A stretch of DNA of 64,000 nt from Nitratidesulfovibrio sp. (lineage in GTDB: Bacteria; Desulfobacterota; Desulfovibrionia; Desulfovibrionales; Desulfovibrionaceae). The translations under genes and the position numbers were made by a program. The DNA is taken from positions 1-64,000 of the forward strand of contig NZ_JBDXXH010000002.1 of NCBI RefSeq assembly GCF_040373385.1. Reading direction: 5' to 3'. Positions 16,972-25,679 of this stretch are shown in pieces (the first letter of the stretch is position 1; every line of letters starts with the position of its first letter). Under the pieces are notes generated by a model, which searched no databases, was not told where the DNA came from, and saw nothing but the letters and a program-made list of their open reading frames with translations.

Positions 16972-18594
16972 ATGGCAGGGGAGAAGAACCCCGGAAAGAA
17001 GGCCCCCCGCAAGGACGACGCCAAGGGGGGCGCGGGCCGCAAGCCCGCCCCATCGGGCAAATCGGGCAAGCCGTCGGGTGCATCCGGAACACGGCGTTCC
17101 GGCGGCAAGCGCGGCAAGCCCACCCTGACGCCGCTGGTGGCGCGGGCCGTGCTGGCCATCTGCGTGGCTGCCACGCTGCTGGTGATGCTGTTGTTCGTGT
17201 TCGGCTCGCCCATGAAACACTTCACGGACAGCGGCGCGCGCAAGCCCGCCGTGGCCGAGAAAAGCGACAAGAAACCGCAAACCCCGCAGTCGGGCCAGAA
17301 GCCGCAGAAGGGCGAGCCGAAACGCGGCGAGCAGGCAGAATTGCCCCAGCTTCCCCAATTTCCCCAACTGCCCCAGCTTCCGCAGACCCCGGTGGGCGAT
17401 GCGCCAAACGGCGAGGTTTCGACCGATGGCGCAAAGGGGGACGCGGCGGGCACTGCCGGGGCCGATGCACCGCAGCCTGCCCAGCCCGAACGCGCGGCCA
17501 ACGGCAAGCCCATTCCCGCCGAGGCGCGCGAGGCGGACGGCGAAGTCCGCCAGCCCGTGACCCCCGGCAACCTGCCCTACGAGGAAACCCTGGACGCCCC
17601 CGTGGAGGCGGGCGTGAAGCAGGTGGACTACGCCCTGGTCCAGACCGTGACCCGCCTTGGGCTTGGCCGCGACCGGCTGCGTCTGGCCTCCATAGAGAAC
17701 CGCCAGGCCAAGGGCCAGACCTTCCACTTCCAGCGCATGGAAATGCGCCTGGATGGCGCGCCCGACCGCTTCGTGCAGACCCTGAAGGAAACGCTGGCCG
17801 CCTGGTCCGATACCGCCAACGTCGAGCAGCGGGCCGACGACCTGCTCATCGTCACCGTGGACGGCCTTCCCACCCACGAAATTTCGCTGCTGCTCTACGA
17901 GGGGACACCGCCCCCCGTTGTGGTGGCGCCGGGCGGGGCGCGCCTGGCCATCGTCATCGACGACATCGGTGAAAGCATGTCCTCCGTGCGCGACCTGGCC
18001 GCGCTGGACTATCCGGTGACCTTCTCCGTCTGGCCGCGCAGCACCCACGCCCGCGAGGCGGCGGAGGTTGCCCACAGGGCCGGGCGCGAGGTGATGATTC
18101 ACCTGCCCATGGAGCCGGTACGCTACCCGCAGGTAAAGCCCGGCCCCGGCGCCATCCTGTCCGGCCAGCAACCGCAGGAAATGGCCGCGCTGGTGCGCGA
18201 TGCAGTGCGCCGCGTGCCGTACGCCGTGGGGCTGAACAACCACATGGGCTCGCGCGCCACCCAGAACGCGGCGGCCATGCGCACCGTGTGCGAGGCGCTT
18301 GACGGCACGGGGCTGTTCGTGCTCGACAGCATGACGCACCAGAATTCGAAACTGTACTTCGAGGCGAAGCGCGCGGGACTGCCCGCCTACAAGCGGAACG
18401 TGTTCCTCGACGTCATCGCCGACAAGCGCAACATCATGTTCCAGTTGGACAAGGCGGCCCGCATCGCGCAGGCCGAGGGGCAGGCCATCGCCATTGGCCA
18501 TCCCCTGCCGGAAACCGTGGCCGCCCTGAAGGAGTGGGCGCGGACGCGGGATCGCAGTGTTAGCATTGTGACCGTCCGGCAGCTTTCCCACTAG
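16972..18594 (+). CDS. Divergent polysaccharide deacetylase family protein (YibQ-like)
   Basis: A 540-residue, probably membrane-anchored envelope protein. Residues 1-47 are basic, about 48-80 hold a single transmembrane helix (LVARAVLAICVAATLLVMLL), and about 85-205 form a Pro/Gln/Ala-rich linker including LPQLPQFPQLPQLPQ. The C-terminal half has the divergent deacetylase (COG2861) domain: RLAIVIDDIGESM, VTFSVWPRS, MIHLPMEP, LNNHMGSRAT, FLDVIADKRNI and AIGHPLPETV. The enzymatic role is unproven in the family; linkage to envC-like genes is conserved. ATG at 16972 with AGGAG about 6 nt upstream. Confidence 0.85.
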   Translation: MAGEKNPGKKAPRKDDAKGGAGRKPAPSGKSGKPSGASGTRRSGGKRGKPTLTPLVARAVLAICVAATLLVMLLFVFGSPMKHFTDSGARKPAVAEKSDKKPQTPQSGQKPQKGEPKRGEQAELPQLPQFPQLPQLPQTPVGDAPNGEVSTDGAKGDAAGTAGADAPQPAQPERAANGKPIPAEAREADGEVRQPVTPGNLPYEETLDAPVEAGVKQVDYALVQTVTRLGLGRDRLRLASIENRQAKGQTFHFQRMEMRLDGAPDRFVQTLKETLAAWSDTANVEQRADDLLIVTVDGLPTHEISLLLYEGTPPPVVVAPGGARLAIVIDDIGESMSSVRDLAALDYPVTFSVWPRSTHAREAAEVAHRAGREVMIHLPMEPVRYPQVKPGPGAILSGQQPQEMAALVRDAVRRVPYAVGLNNHMGSRATQNAAAMRTVCEALDGTGLFVLDSMTHQNSKLYFEAKRAGLPAYKRNVFLDVIADKRNIMFQLDKAARIAQAEGQAIAIGHPLPETVAALKEWARTRDRSVSIVTVRQLSH

Positions 18595-19004
18595 GCGGTG
18601 CAGCCACAAGGTGTCTTTTGCCCTCTGCCTGCGTCAGAACGCCTTTTTATTCCGGTCGAGTACGATAAGAGTACTCGTTGCGGTCGCCATCCGTAAGGCT
18701 CGCAAGCTCGCCAACGGCTGCCGCACTTCCTCCATAAAACGGCGTTCTTCCTTGGCAGAGAACAAAATACCCTCTTATGCCAGCACCGCCTGAAGAGACC
18801 GCGCGCGGCGCGTCCTCCTTGCCGGAGAACGAAATTGCCGCGGCGTGACGGGTGCGTGTTGCATGTGCAGGAAGCCGTATGTGAGTGATGCGGCGTTCAG
18901 TGCAGCCACGCACCTGATGGCATGTCCCCTGTACGGGCGCGGGTGAACTGTTCCGTTGCCGCCCGCGCCGCAACCGCAACCCTTGCAGTATCCGGAGGAA
19001 ATGA
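18595..19004. other. Intergenic region between the yibQ-like gene and ndk
   Basis: 410 bp with no supported gene. It contains the core-type repeat and its flanking arms (18613-18770), with a small nested palindrome (CGAGTAC/GTACTCG, 18657-18677). About 230 bp follow that should include the ndk promoter, which I cannot place confidently. Confidence 0.6.
18613..18770 (+). repeat. Core-type interspersed repeat within long inverted arms
   Basis: The conserved core (18680-18724, starting GCGGTCGCCATCCGTAAG and ending AACGGCTGCCGC) is flanked by AGAACGCCTTTTTAT (18636-18650) and ATAAAACGGCGTTCT (18734-18748). These arms are complementary except for one base, and further outer matches run to 18613 and 18770. 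The arm sequences differ from those of the other copies. Confidence 0.7.
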
Positions 19005-19424
<420 letters not shown>

Positions 19425-19428
19425 CACA

Positions 19429-20247
19429 ATGAGCACTGGGGGCACCGTTCTCGGCTGCATCGGCTGCGGCAACATGGGGTCCGCCATCCTGCGCGGTCTT
19501 TCGGGCCGTCAGGGGCTTTCCCTGCTGGGGTACAATCCCACGCCCGCCAAGGTGCTTGCGCTGGCAGATGTCGGCGTGCGCGCCATGCCCGATGCCGCCG
19601 CGCTGGCCGCACAGGCCGACGTGGTGCTGCTGGGGGTGAAGCCGTACCTGGTGCCCGACGTGCTGCGCGCCATCGCGCCGTCGCTCACGCCGGACAAGGT
19701 GGTGGTGTCCATCGCCTCCGGCGTGTCCATCGCAGCCATGAAGGCTGCCATTGCGGAAGCGGGCGGCCCCGAATGCCCGGTGGTGCGCGTCATGCCCAAC
19801 ACCCCCGCCATGGTGGGCAAGGGCGTGTACGCGCTGTGCTTCGAAGACCCGGCACTGGATGCGCCCCGGCGCGATCTGGTGCGCGGGCTGTTCGAAGCCA
19901 TAGGCACCGCCATCGTGCTGCCCGAGTCCAAGTTCACCGCCTTCACGGCGGTGGTGGGCTGCGGCCCTGCCTATGTCTTCTACTTCATGGAGGCGGTGAC
20001 CGAGGTGGCCGTGACGCTGGGCTTCACCCGGCAGGACGCCACGGAACTGGTCAAGGGCCTGTTCTCCGGCTCGGTGGCCCTGGCGGAGCAGTCCGGCACG
20101 CACCTTTCGGTGCTGCGCGAACAGGTCTGCTCGCCCGCGGGCAACACCATTGCCGCCATGAACCAACTGGACCGCGAGGCCGTGCGGGGCCGCATCATGG
20201 ATGCGGTGCTGGCGGCCTACACACGCGGGCTGGAAATGGAGAAGTAA
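19429..20247 (+). CDS. proC: Pyrroline-5-carboxylate reductase
   Basis: Last step of proline biosynthesis: NAD(P)H-dependent reduction of pyrroline-5-carboxylate. The 272 residues include the Rossmann motif IGCGNMGSAIL at the N-terminus, VRVMPNTPAMVGKG, and the C-terminal family signature from about residue 219 to 245 (HLSVLREQVCSPAGNTIAAM). ATG start 4 nt after the ndk stop. A hairpin terminator follows at 20315-20361. Confidence 0.95.
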   Translation: MSTGGTVLGCIGCGNMGSAILRGLSGRQGLSLLGYNPTPAKVLALADVGVRAMPDAAALAAQADVVLLGVKPYLVPDVLRAIAPSLTPDKVVVSIASGVSIAAMKAAIAEAGGPECPVVRVMPNTPAMVGKGVYALCFEDPALDAPRRDLVRGLFEAIGTAIVLPESKFTAFTAVVGCGPAYVFYFMEAVTEVAVTLGFTRQDATELVKGLFSGSVALAEQSGTHLSVLREQVCSPAGNTIAAMNQLDREAVRGRIMDAVLAAYTRGLEMEK

Positions 20248-20314
20248 GCGGGGCATCTCGCGCTTCCCCAGACCTTCCGGCTTTCCCCGGCCTTGTGCTG
20301 TGGAAGGACCATGG

Positions 20315-20361
20315 AACGCACGATCCCCCGTCGCATCAACGCGGCGGGGGATTTCTGCGTT
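20315..20361 (+). terminator. Terminator between proC and the Smr gene
   Basis: Stem made of AACGCA/TGCGTT (20315-20320 with the right edge near 20360) and ATCCCCCGTCGC/GCGGCGGGGGAT (20323-20334 with 20341-20352), with loop ATCAAC and a short T-run after it. It lies between convergent genes and could serve both. Confidence 0.55.
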
Positions 20362-20403
20362 TGGAGAATGGCGTGGCGGGGCCTGATGGCAGGCGCTCCG
20401 CCC

Positions 20404-21705
20404 CTACAGGAACAGGTCGGCGTCGGTGGGCGTGCGGTCCCACTGGACCTTGCCGCGCGATTTCTTGTACTTGCGCAGCAGCACGTACAGTGCGCCCGCG
20501 CCGCCGTGGGCGGGCTGGGCCGTGCAGAAGGCCAGAACCACCCGCTTGAACGGGTCGTGCGTCAACCAGGCCTGCACCTTTTCGCGCAGCACGCCCATGC
20601 CGTCGGGAGAGTTCCTGCCCCGGCCCGGTATGACCAGCACGGTGCGCATGCCCTTGTGGTAGGCCGCGCGCATGAAGCCGATCATGGCTTCGTAGGCTTG
20701 CAGGGCGTTCATGCCGTGCAGGTCCAGGTGACCTTCCGGGCTGTACTGCCCGGCGCGCAGCTTGCCCACGGTCAGCGCATCCAGCCCCACCACGTGCCCT
20801 TCCAGGTATTCGTCGGTGAATTCCAGCGCAAACTCCACCACGCCATCCATGAAATCCTGCAGCGGGTGCCCCACGGCGGGCGCGGCGGCTTCGCGCGGGG
20901 CGGTTTCCGGCGGCACCTCGCGCCCCTTGCCCGCCAGTGTGCGCACGCCGGACATGGCCTTGCTGAACAGGTTGTCCTCATCAGGTGGCGGGGTGTGGTC
21001 GTGGTCGGCCACGGCCTGCCGCGACCGCAGGCGTACCGCCTCCTTGCGTTCAGAGGCGGTGACGGGCACGGCATCGGGCTTGCCGGTGGGGGCCGTGGCA
21101 GAAGCGGCTGGCGAAGGGGCGTCAGGATGCTTTTCGGCGGGAGGCGGCCCGGAACTCTCAGGCGCATCAGCCGCCTGCTCCAGCAGCCGCCGGAACCCCG
21201 GCTGATCCTGCAACGCAAAGCCGTTGCGGCCCGCGTCGGCGTCCAGCCGGGCAGCCGTGCCGGGGGCCAGTTTGTCACGCTCTGCGGCGCGCACCGTGGA
21301 TGCGGGCGCGGCGGGCCGGACGTTCTGACTGCCATCGGTGCGGGGGGACGTCGGTGTGTTGGCGACGGGAGGAGGTGCGGGCGCCTCCTGCACTGCCGCC
21401 TCCTGCACTGCCGCAACAGGGGCAGGCTTCTGGTTCGCATGGCCTTGCGGCGTGCCCTTTGCGGGCTTTTTCGGCGCGTCCAGCCGCTGCACGGTGCCCA
21501 TGGCGAACAGAAACGCCTCTGCGTCCTCGGAAGAGAGGGGTTCGTCCGGTTGCGTGAGGCCCCCGCCGTGGCGTGCCCCGGCCTTGGGTGCGGAAGGCGC
21601 GGGTTTGGCGGCGGGCCTGGGCGCGCGGGCGTCGCGAAAGGCGCGTTTGTTCAGCGAGCGGAAGGGGTTGGCGCTGTCGAAATCGTCGTCAGGGGTATCG
21701 GCCAT
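20404..21705 (-). CDS. Smr-domain protein
   Basis: A 433-residue protein. Residues 1-320 are mostly low-complexity (Ala, Pro, Lys/Arg-rich) and probably disordered. The C-terminal Smr domain (about 325-430) is clear, with LDLHGMNALQAYEAMIGF, VIPGRGRNS and a terminal RTPTDADLFL segment. Smr domains of this type bind or nick nucleic acid, and recent work on bacterial relatives links them to cleaving mRNA at collided ribosomes; the role here is inferred only from the domain. The start at 21705 (MADTPDDDFD) was chosen because GGAGA lies 6 nt upstream. An in-frame extension to 21837 is less likely. Confidence 0.85.
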   Translation of the reverse strand: MADTPDDDFDSANPFRSLNKRAFRDARAPRPAAKPAPSAPKAGARHGGGLTQPDEPLSSEDAEAFLFAMGTVQRLDAPKKPAKGTPQGHANQKPAPVAAVQEAAVQEAPAPPPVANTPTSPRTDGSQNVRPAAPASTVRAAERDKLAPGTAARLDADAGRNGFALQDQPGFRRLLEQAADAPESSGPPPAEKHPDAPSPAASATAPTGKPDAVPVTASERKEAVRLRSRQAVADHDHTPPPDEDNLFSKAMSGVRTLAGKGREVPPETAPREAAAPAVGHPLQDFMDGVVEFALEFTDEYLEGHVVGLDALTVGKLRAGQYSPEGHLDLHGMNALQAYEAMIGFMRAAYHKGMRTVLVIPGRGRNSPDGMGVLREKVQAWLTHDPFKRVVLAFCTAQPAHGGAGALYVLLRKYKKSRGKVQWDRTPTDADLFL

Positions 21706-21956
21706 GGGGCGTCTCCGGGATATGTGGGCGGGGCGGCCAGGGCGCGCCTGGGTGGTGAGGGGGCGTGCCGCCGGTCCCGCAGGAATACGGGGTGGTGTCA
21801 GGTGGGGGATTCTCCGTGCGGGGCGGGGTAGTGTCAAGGCCCGCTGTGTTGGCGACGGACTCCGGCCCGGTTACACGCTGTTACACGCGCGCAAACGACC
21901 GTGCATTGTCCACGGCCGGCCGGATGTGGTAGGCATCGGCACAACGGAGGTTCATC

Positions 21957-22964
21957 ATGACCATAACGCATTCCCCGCGCCGTGGCGCGCGCATTCTTCC
22001 TGTTCTCGTACTGCTGCTGGCATGTTCCGCCCTGCTTGTCGGGTGCGGCGCGCGTTCGTCGTTCTTTGGCGGGCCAGACCCCTTCGGCGAGGAGACCGTG
22101 TTCGGCCAGGGACGGAACAAGGCCGTGCTGATCAACGTCAACGGCGTCATCGACAACCGCGCCAAGTCCGGCCTGTTCCGCGAACGGCCCGGCATGGTGC
22201 AGGAGGTCGTGGCGCAACTGCGCCTGGCCGCCGAAGACCCGGACGTGAAGGCCGTCATCGTGGCCATCGACAGCCCCGGCGGCGGCGTCACCGCCAGCGA
22301 CGTGCTGTACCACGAACTGATGCGCCACCGCGAGCGCACCGGCCAGAAAGTCGTCGCGCTGATGCTGGATACCGCCGCCTCCGGCGGCTACTACACCGCG
22401 CTTGCCGCCGACCGTATCGTGGCGCATCCCTCCACGGTCACCGGCAGTATCGGCGTCATCTTCCTGCGGCCCGAGGTGGCCGGACTCATGGACAAGATCG
22501 GCGTGCGCGCCGTGGTCACCAAATCCGGCGACCACAAGGACATGGGGTCGCCCTTCCGCGAAGGTACCGACGAGGAACGCGCCCTGTTCCAGTCCATGAT
22601 TGCCGACATGAATGGCCGCTTTCAGGGCCTTGTGCGCGAACGCAGGCCCGCCAGCCACGGGCACGAAGCCGCGTTCGCCGATGCGCGCATCCTCACCGCC
22701 CGCCAGGCCCAGGCCGCCGGACTGGTGGACCGCATCGGCTACTTCGAGGACGCCCTGGCCGAAGCCGCCAGCCTGACCGGCACCGGCGACCTGCGCGTGG
22801 TCACCTATCGCCGCGATCCCCTGCCCGGCGCCACCGAATACGCCACCGCCACCACCCCCGCCGGGTCCGGCCGCATGGCGCTCATCGACCTGGGCCTGCC
22901 TGGCATGGAGGCCGCCTCGCGCGCCGGGTTCCATTACCTGTGGCTGCCCGAGGCCGGGATGTAG
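21957..22964 (+). CDS. sppA: Signal peptide peptidase SppA, S49 family lipoprotein
   Basis: Membrane-attached serine protease that degrades cleaved signal peptides. The 335-residue protein begins with a lipoprotein signal (LLACSALLVGC, lipidated cysteine C30). The single-domain S49 fold shows DSPGGGVTASD, nucleophile S141 in DTAASGGYYTALAADRI, and general base K193 in SGDHKDMGSPF, the same Ser/Lys arrangement as Bacillus-type SppA. A lipoprotein anchor replaces the usual transmembrane helix. GGAGG lies 6 nt upstream of the ATG. Confidence 0.92.
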   Translation: MTITHSPRRGARILPVLVLLLACSALLVGCGARSSFFGGPDPFGEETVFGQGRNKAVLINVNGVIDNRAKSGLFRERPGMVQEVVAQLRLAAEDPDVKAVIVAIDSPGGGVTASDVLYHELMRHRERTGQKVVALMLDTAASGGYYTALAADRIVAHPSTVTGSIGVIFLRPEVAGLMDKIGVRAVVTKSGDHKDMGSPFREGTDEERALFQSMIADMNGRFQGLVRERRPASHGHEAAFADARILTARQAQAAGLVDRIGYFEDALAEAASLTGTGDLRVVTYRRDPLPGATEYATATTPAGSGRMALIDLGLPGMEAASRAGFHYLWLPEAGM

Positions 22965-22984
22965 GAACAGCCAAAGGGAATAAT

Positions 22985-23116
22985 CGGGGGAAGGGAGAGA
23001 ACTTTGCGCTTTGCGGTCGCCATCCGTAAGGCTCGCAGGCTCGCCTAACGGCTGCCGCAAAGTTCTCTCCCTTCCCCCGAACCCCCATCCCTCTCTCAAA
23101 ACTTTTCAATTGGGGG
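22985..23116 (+). repeat. Core-type interspersed repeat inside a perfect 24-bp inverted repeat, with tail
   Basis: The arms at 22985-23008 and 23056-23079 are perfectly complementary over 24 bp (left arm ends AGAGAACTTTGCG). They enclose the conserved core (23013-23058, GCGGTCGCCATCCGTAAG to AACGGCTGCCGC). The AAAACTTTTCAATTGGG tail is at 23097-23113. It lies between convergent sppA and the Mrp-family gene. Confidence 0.75.
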
Positions 23117-23187
23117 GATACGTTAATAAGGCACCCCCCGTCATGATGGCATGGCGGGGGGGGGGTTCTTTAACCGTATTTGCGCAA

Positions 23188-24156
23188 CTACGCCTGCGGC
23201 GCGTCCGCTTCCACCAGCGCATCCACGATGGTGCGCAGCACGGTGGCGGCGGGGCGGTCGGGGTGCGAGGCGATGTAGATGTTGCCTTCATCCCCGGCGC
23301 GGACGATTTCCGGGTCCAGCGGCACCGCGCCCAGGAAGGGCACGTTCATTTCCTTGGCCAGGCGTTCGCCGCCGCCCTGCCCGAACAGCGATTCCACGTT
23401 GCCGCACTTGGAACAGACGATGCCGCTCATGTTCTCGATGACGCCCAGCACCGGCACGTTCAGGTCTTCGCAGAAGCCCAGCGAGCGGCGCACGTCGTCA
23501 ACGGCCACGGCCTGCGGCGTGGTGACGATGAGCGCGCGGGCGGCATCGCCCAGCAGTTGCAGCACGGACAGCGGTTCATCGCCGGTGCCGGGGGGGCAGT
23601 CCACCACCAGAAAGTCCAGCTCGCCCCAGGCCACGTCGGACAGCAACTGCTTGATGAAGCCCATCTTCACCGGGCCGCGCCAGATAACCGCCTGACGGGC
23701 ATCGGGCAGAAAGAAGCCCAGCGACATGACGGAAAGCGTAACGCCCTCGCGCCACTGCACGGGCTGGATGGTGTCGCCGTCCACGTCGGCGTGCGCCGCG
23801 TCCAGCTTCAGCAGGCGGGGGATGGACGGGCCGTGCACGTCCACGTCCAGCAGGCCCACGCGCTTGCCCGCAAGGGCAAGGCCGGCGGCAATGTTGGCGG
23901 CGGTGGAGCTTTTGCCCACGCCGCCCTTGCCGGACATGACCACGATGGTGTTGCGGATGTGCGACAGGGTGGTCTGCAAGCGGGCCTCATCGGCCTGCTG
24001 TTCCGGGGTGGGGCCGCCGCATCCGCCCCCGCAGCCGGAGCTTGCGGCAGGACCAGATGGGGCGGACGAGGCCGACGAGGGACAGTCCCCGGGATTTCCG
24101 GCGGAGCCGCAACCGGCCGCGCTGGGGCAGCCCTGACAGGAAGAAGAATCGCTCAT
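23188..24156 (-). CDS. mrp: Mrp/NBP35-type P-loop ATPase, iron-sulfur cluster carrier
   Basis: A 322-residue cytoplasmic ATPase thought to carry and transfer iron-sulfur clusters. The deviant Walker A SGKGGVGKSSTAANIA is at about residues 75-90, followed by LLDVDVHGPSIPRLL and DFLVVDCPPGTGDEPLS. The CSKC pair (IVCSKCGNVESLF) is the cluster-bridging motif. The N-terminal 48 residues hold six cysteines (C7, C10, C16, C25, C42, C46) in a Ser/Gly-rich tail, reminiscent of the N-terminal ferredoxin-like extension of NBP35. Located 207 bp downstream of hypB on the same strand. Specific clients unknown. Confidence 0.9.
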   Translation of the reverse strand: MSDSSSCQGCPSAAGCGSAGNPGDCPSSASSAPSGPAASSGCGGGCGGPTPEQQADEARLQTTLSHIRNTIVVMSGKGGVGKSSTAANIAAGLALAGKRVGLLDVDVHGPSIPRLLKLDAAHADVDGDTIQPVQWREGVTLSVMSLGFFLPDARQAVIWRGPVKMGFIKQLLSDVAWGELDFLVVDCPPGTGDEPLSVLQLLGDAARALIVTTPQAVAVDDVRRSLGFCEDLNVPVLGVIENMSGIVCSKCGNVESLFGQGGGERLAKEMNVPFLGAVPLDPEIVRAGDEGNIYIASHPDRPAATVLRTIVDALVEADAPQA

Positions 24157-24182
24157 GGGGTGTTGCCTCCGGCAATGGCATA

Positions 24183-24230
24183 CCCCCGGAACCGTCCGGG
24201 CACGAACTGCGTGCCGGACGGGCCGGGGGG
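24183..24230 (-). terminator. Large hairpin between hypB and mrp
   Basis: Stem of CCGTCCGGGCACG against CGTGCCGGACGG with one bulge, extended by CCCCCGG/CCGGGGGG. It lies in the 207-bp gap and could end or attenuate transcription from hypAB into mrp. No T-tract is present. Confidence 0.45.
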
Positions 24231-24363
24231 TGAATTCGACGTCGGTACGGGATGCTGCCCGACGTATGCAACTGTAACCACGCGCCCGTCATGTCGCAAG
24301 CCCGTGGCCGGAAATGACGGCGCGCAACCGGGCGAATGCTGGCGGGCCGCCAGTCCGTCCTGC

Positions 24364-25020
24364 CTAGTCGCGCTTGGCGGCTCGCGCCGTGCGCAGCCAG
24401 TCGTACCAGCCTTCCAGCCCTTCGCCACTGCGGCAGGACATGGGGAAGATGGTCAGCTCCTTGTTCAGGTGCGTGGCGAAGCGCTTGGCCCGCTCCACGT
24501 CAAAGTCCACGTAGGGCAGCAGGTCCACCTTGTTCAGCAGCATGACCTTGGAAAGATTGAACAGCAGCGGATACTTTTCGGGCTTGTCGTCGCCCTCGGT
24601 CACGCTGAGCAGGGCCACCTTGTGGTCTTCGCCGCAGTCGAACTCCACCGGGCAGACCAGGTTGCCCACGTTCTCGATGAACAGGATGTCGATGTCCGCG
24701 AGGTCGAAGTTGGACAACGCCTCGAGGATCATGTTGCTGTCCAGGTGGCAGCCGCCGTCGGTGTTGATCTGCACGGCCTTGGCCCCGGTGGCGGCCACGC
24801 GGCGGGCGTCGTTGTCGGTTTGCAGGTCGCCCTCGATGACCGCCATGCGGAATTCGCCGCGCAGGTCGGTCAGGGTGCGTTCGAGCACGGAGGTCTTGCC
24901 CGCGCCGGGCGAACTGATCATGTTCAGGACCAGAATGCCGTGCCGGGCGAACAGGCCTTTCAGTTGCACGGCCATCTTGTCGTTGGCTTCCAGCACGTTC
25001 CTGACTACGGGTATTTCCAC
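24364..25020 (-). CDS. hypB: Hydrogenase nickel incorporation GTPase HypB
   Basis: GTPase that loads nickel into NiFe-hydrogenase large subunits together with HypA. The 218-residue protein has the P-loop SSPGAGKTSVLERTL, IEGDLQTDNDARR, the metal-linked segment NTDGGCHLDSNM, IENVGNLVCPVEFDCGE (metal-site cysteine) and MLLNKVDLLPYVDFD. It lacks the His-rich N-terminal stretch found in some HypB proteins. GTG start with AGGGG upstream, 9 bp after hypA. It presumably serves the NiFe hydrogenases of the cell, including the Coo enzyme encoded at 51-60 kb. Confidence 0.95.
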   Translation of the reverse strand: MEIPVVRNVLEANDKMAVQLKGLFARHGILVLNMISSPGAGKTSVLERTLTDLRGEFRMAVIEGDLQTDNDARRVAATGAKAVQINTDGGCHLDSNMILEALSNFDLADIDILFIENVGNLVCPVEFDCGEDHKVALLSVTEGDDKPEKYPLLFNLSKVMLLNKVDLLPYVDFDVERAKRFATHLNKELTIFPMSCRSGEGLEGWYDWLRTARAAKRD

Positions 25021-25029
25021 GCTAGCCCC

Positions 25030-25383
25030 CTATTCGGCTTCGATGTGTTCGACGTACAGTTCGCGCCCGGCCAGCACGTGGTGCCCGGCTTCCTCGCCGC
25101 AGGCGGGGCAGGGCGCGAACAGCAGTTCCCTGCCCTGCGGCTCGAACTCCTTGCCGCAGCCGCCGCACAGCAGCTTCACCGGCCCTCTGGCCAGTTCCAG
25201 CCTGGCTCCCTCGAAGTCGGTGCCGATGGTCATGGCCTCGAAGGCGAATTCCATGGCCTCGGGGACGAGGTTGGCCAGCGCGCCGTAGCGCACGCGGACA
25301 AGCAGCAGCCGGGTGGCGGAGTGCTTGGCCAGCTCTTCCTGAACGATGGAAATGACGCTGGACGCGACGGACATTTCATGCAT
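25030..25383 (-). CDS. hypA: Hydrogenase nickel metallochaperone HypA (copy 1)
   Basis: A 117-residue nickel chaperone. The N-terminal MHEMSVASS holds the Ni-binding His2. The zinc ribbon has two CxxC pairs ([10 protein letters not shown] and [10 protein letters not shown]), and the terminal [10 protein letters not shown] is typical. It is followed after 9 bp by hypB. A second HypA, clearly different in sequence, lies inside the hydrogenase operon at 51893-52279. The ribosome binding site is weak. Confidence 0.93.
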   Translation of the reverse strand: MHEMSVASSVISIVQEELAKHSATRLLLVRVRYGALANLVPEAMEFAFEAMTIGTDFEGARLELARGPVKLLCGGCGKEFEPQGRELLFAPCPACGEEAGHHVLAGRELYVEHIEAE

Positions 25384-25679
25384 CCGGCATGGATAAAGGA
25401 AAAGCCACGGCGCGTCCAGTTGAGGGAAGCGGCACGGGGCGTGGCATGATCTGCCGCAGGGTGCCCGGCCCCGTCATGGCGGCATCGGTTTCGCCATGTC
25501 ATGCGGACAGTGGGCCAAAGGGGCCAAAGGGGTGGAACGGATGCGGCAACGAACACGGCAGGCGCGCTGCCGCCATCGTCCCGTACGTCTCGGCCCGTTT
25601 GCAACGCCCGCGAAAAAGGGTACATCTGAGCCCGGCGCGCCCGCGCCATGCGGCGTGCCGTGCCGCCACAGGAGCAGAT

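Noticed and set aside
24183..24230. Riboswitch between hypB and mrp
   Set aside because: Only a single long hairpin is visible; no known nickel riboswitch pattern could be identified.
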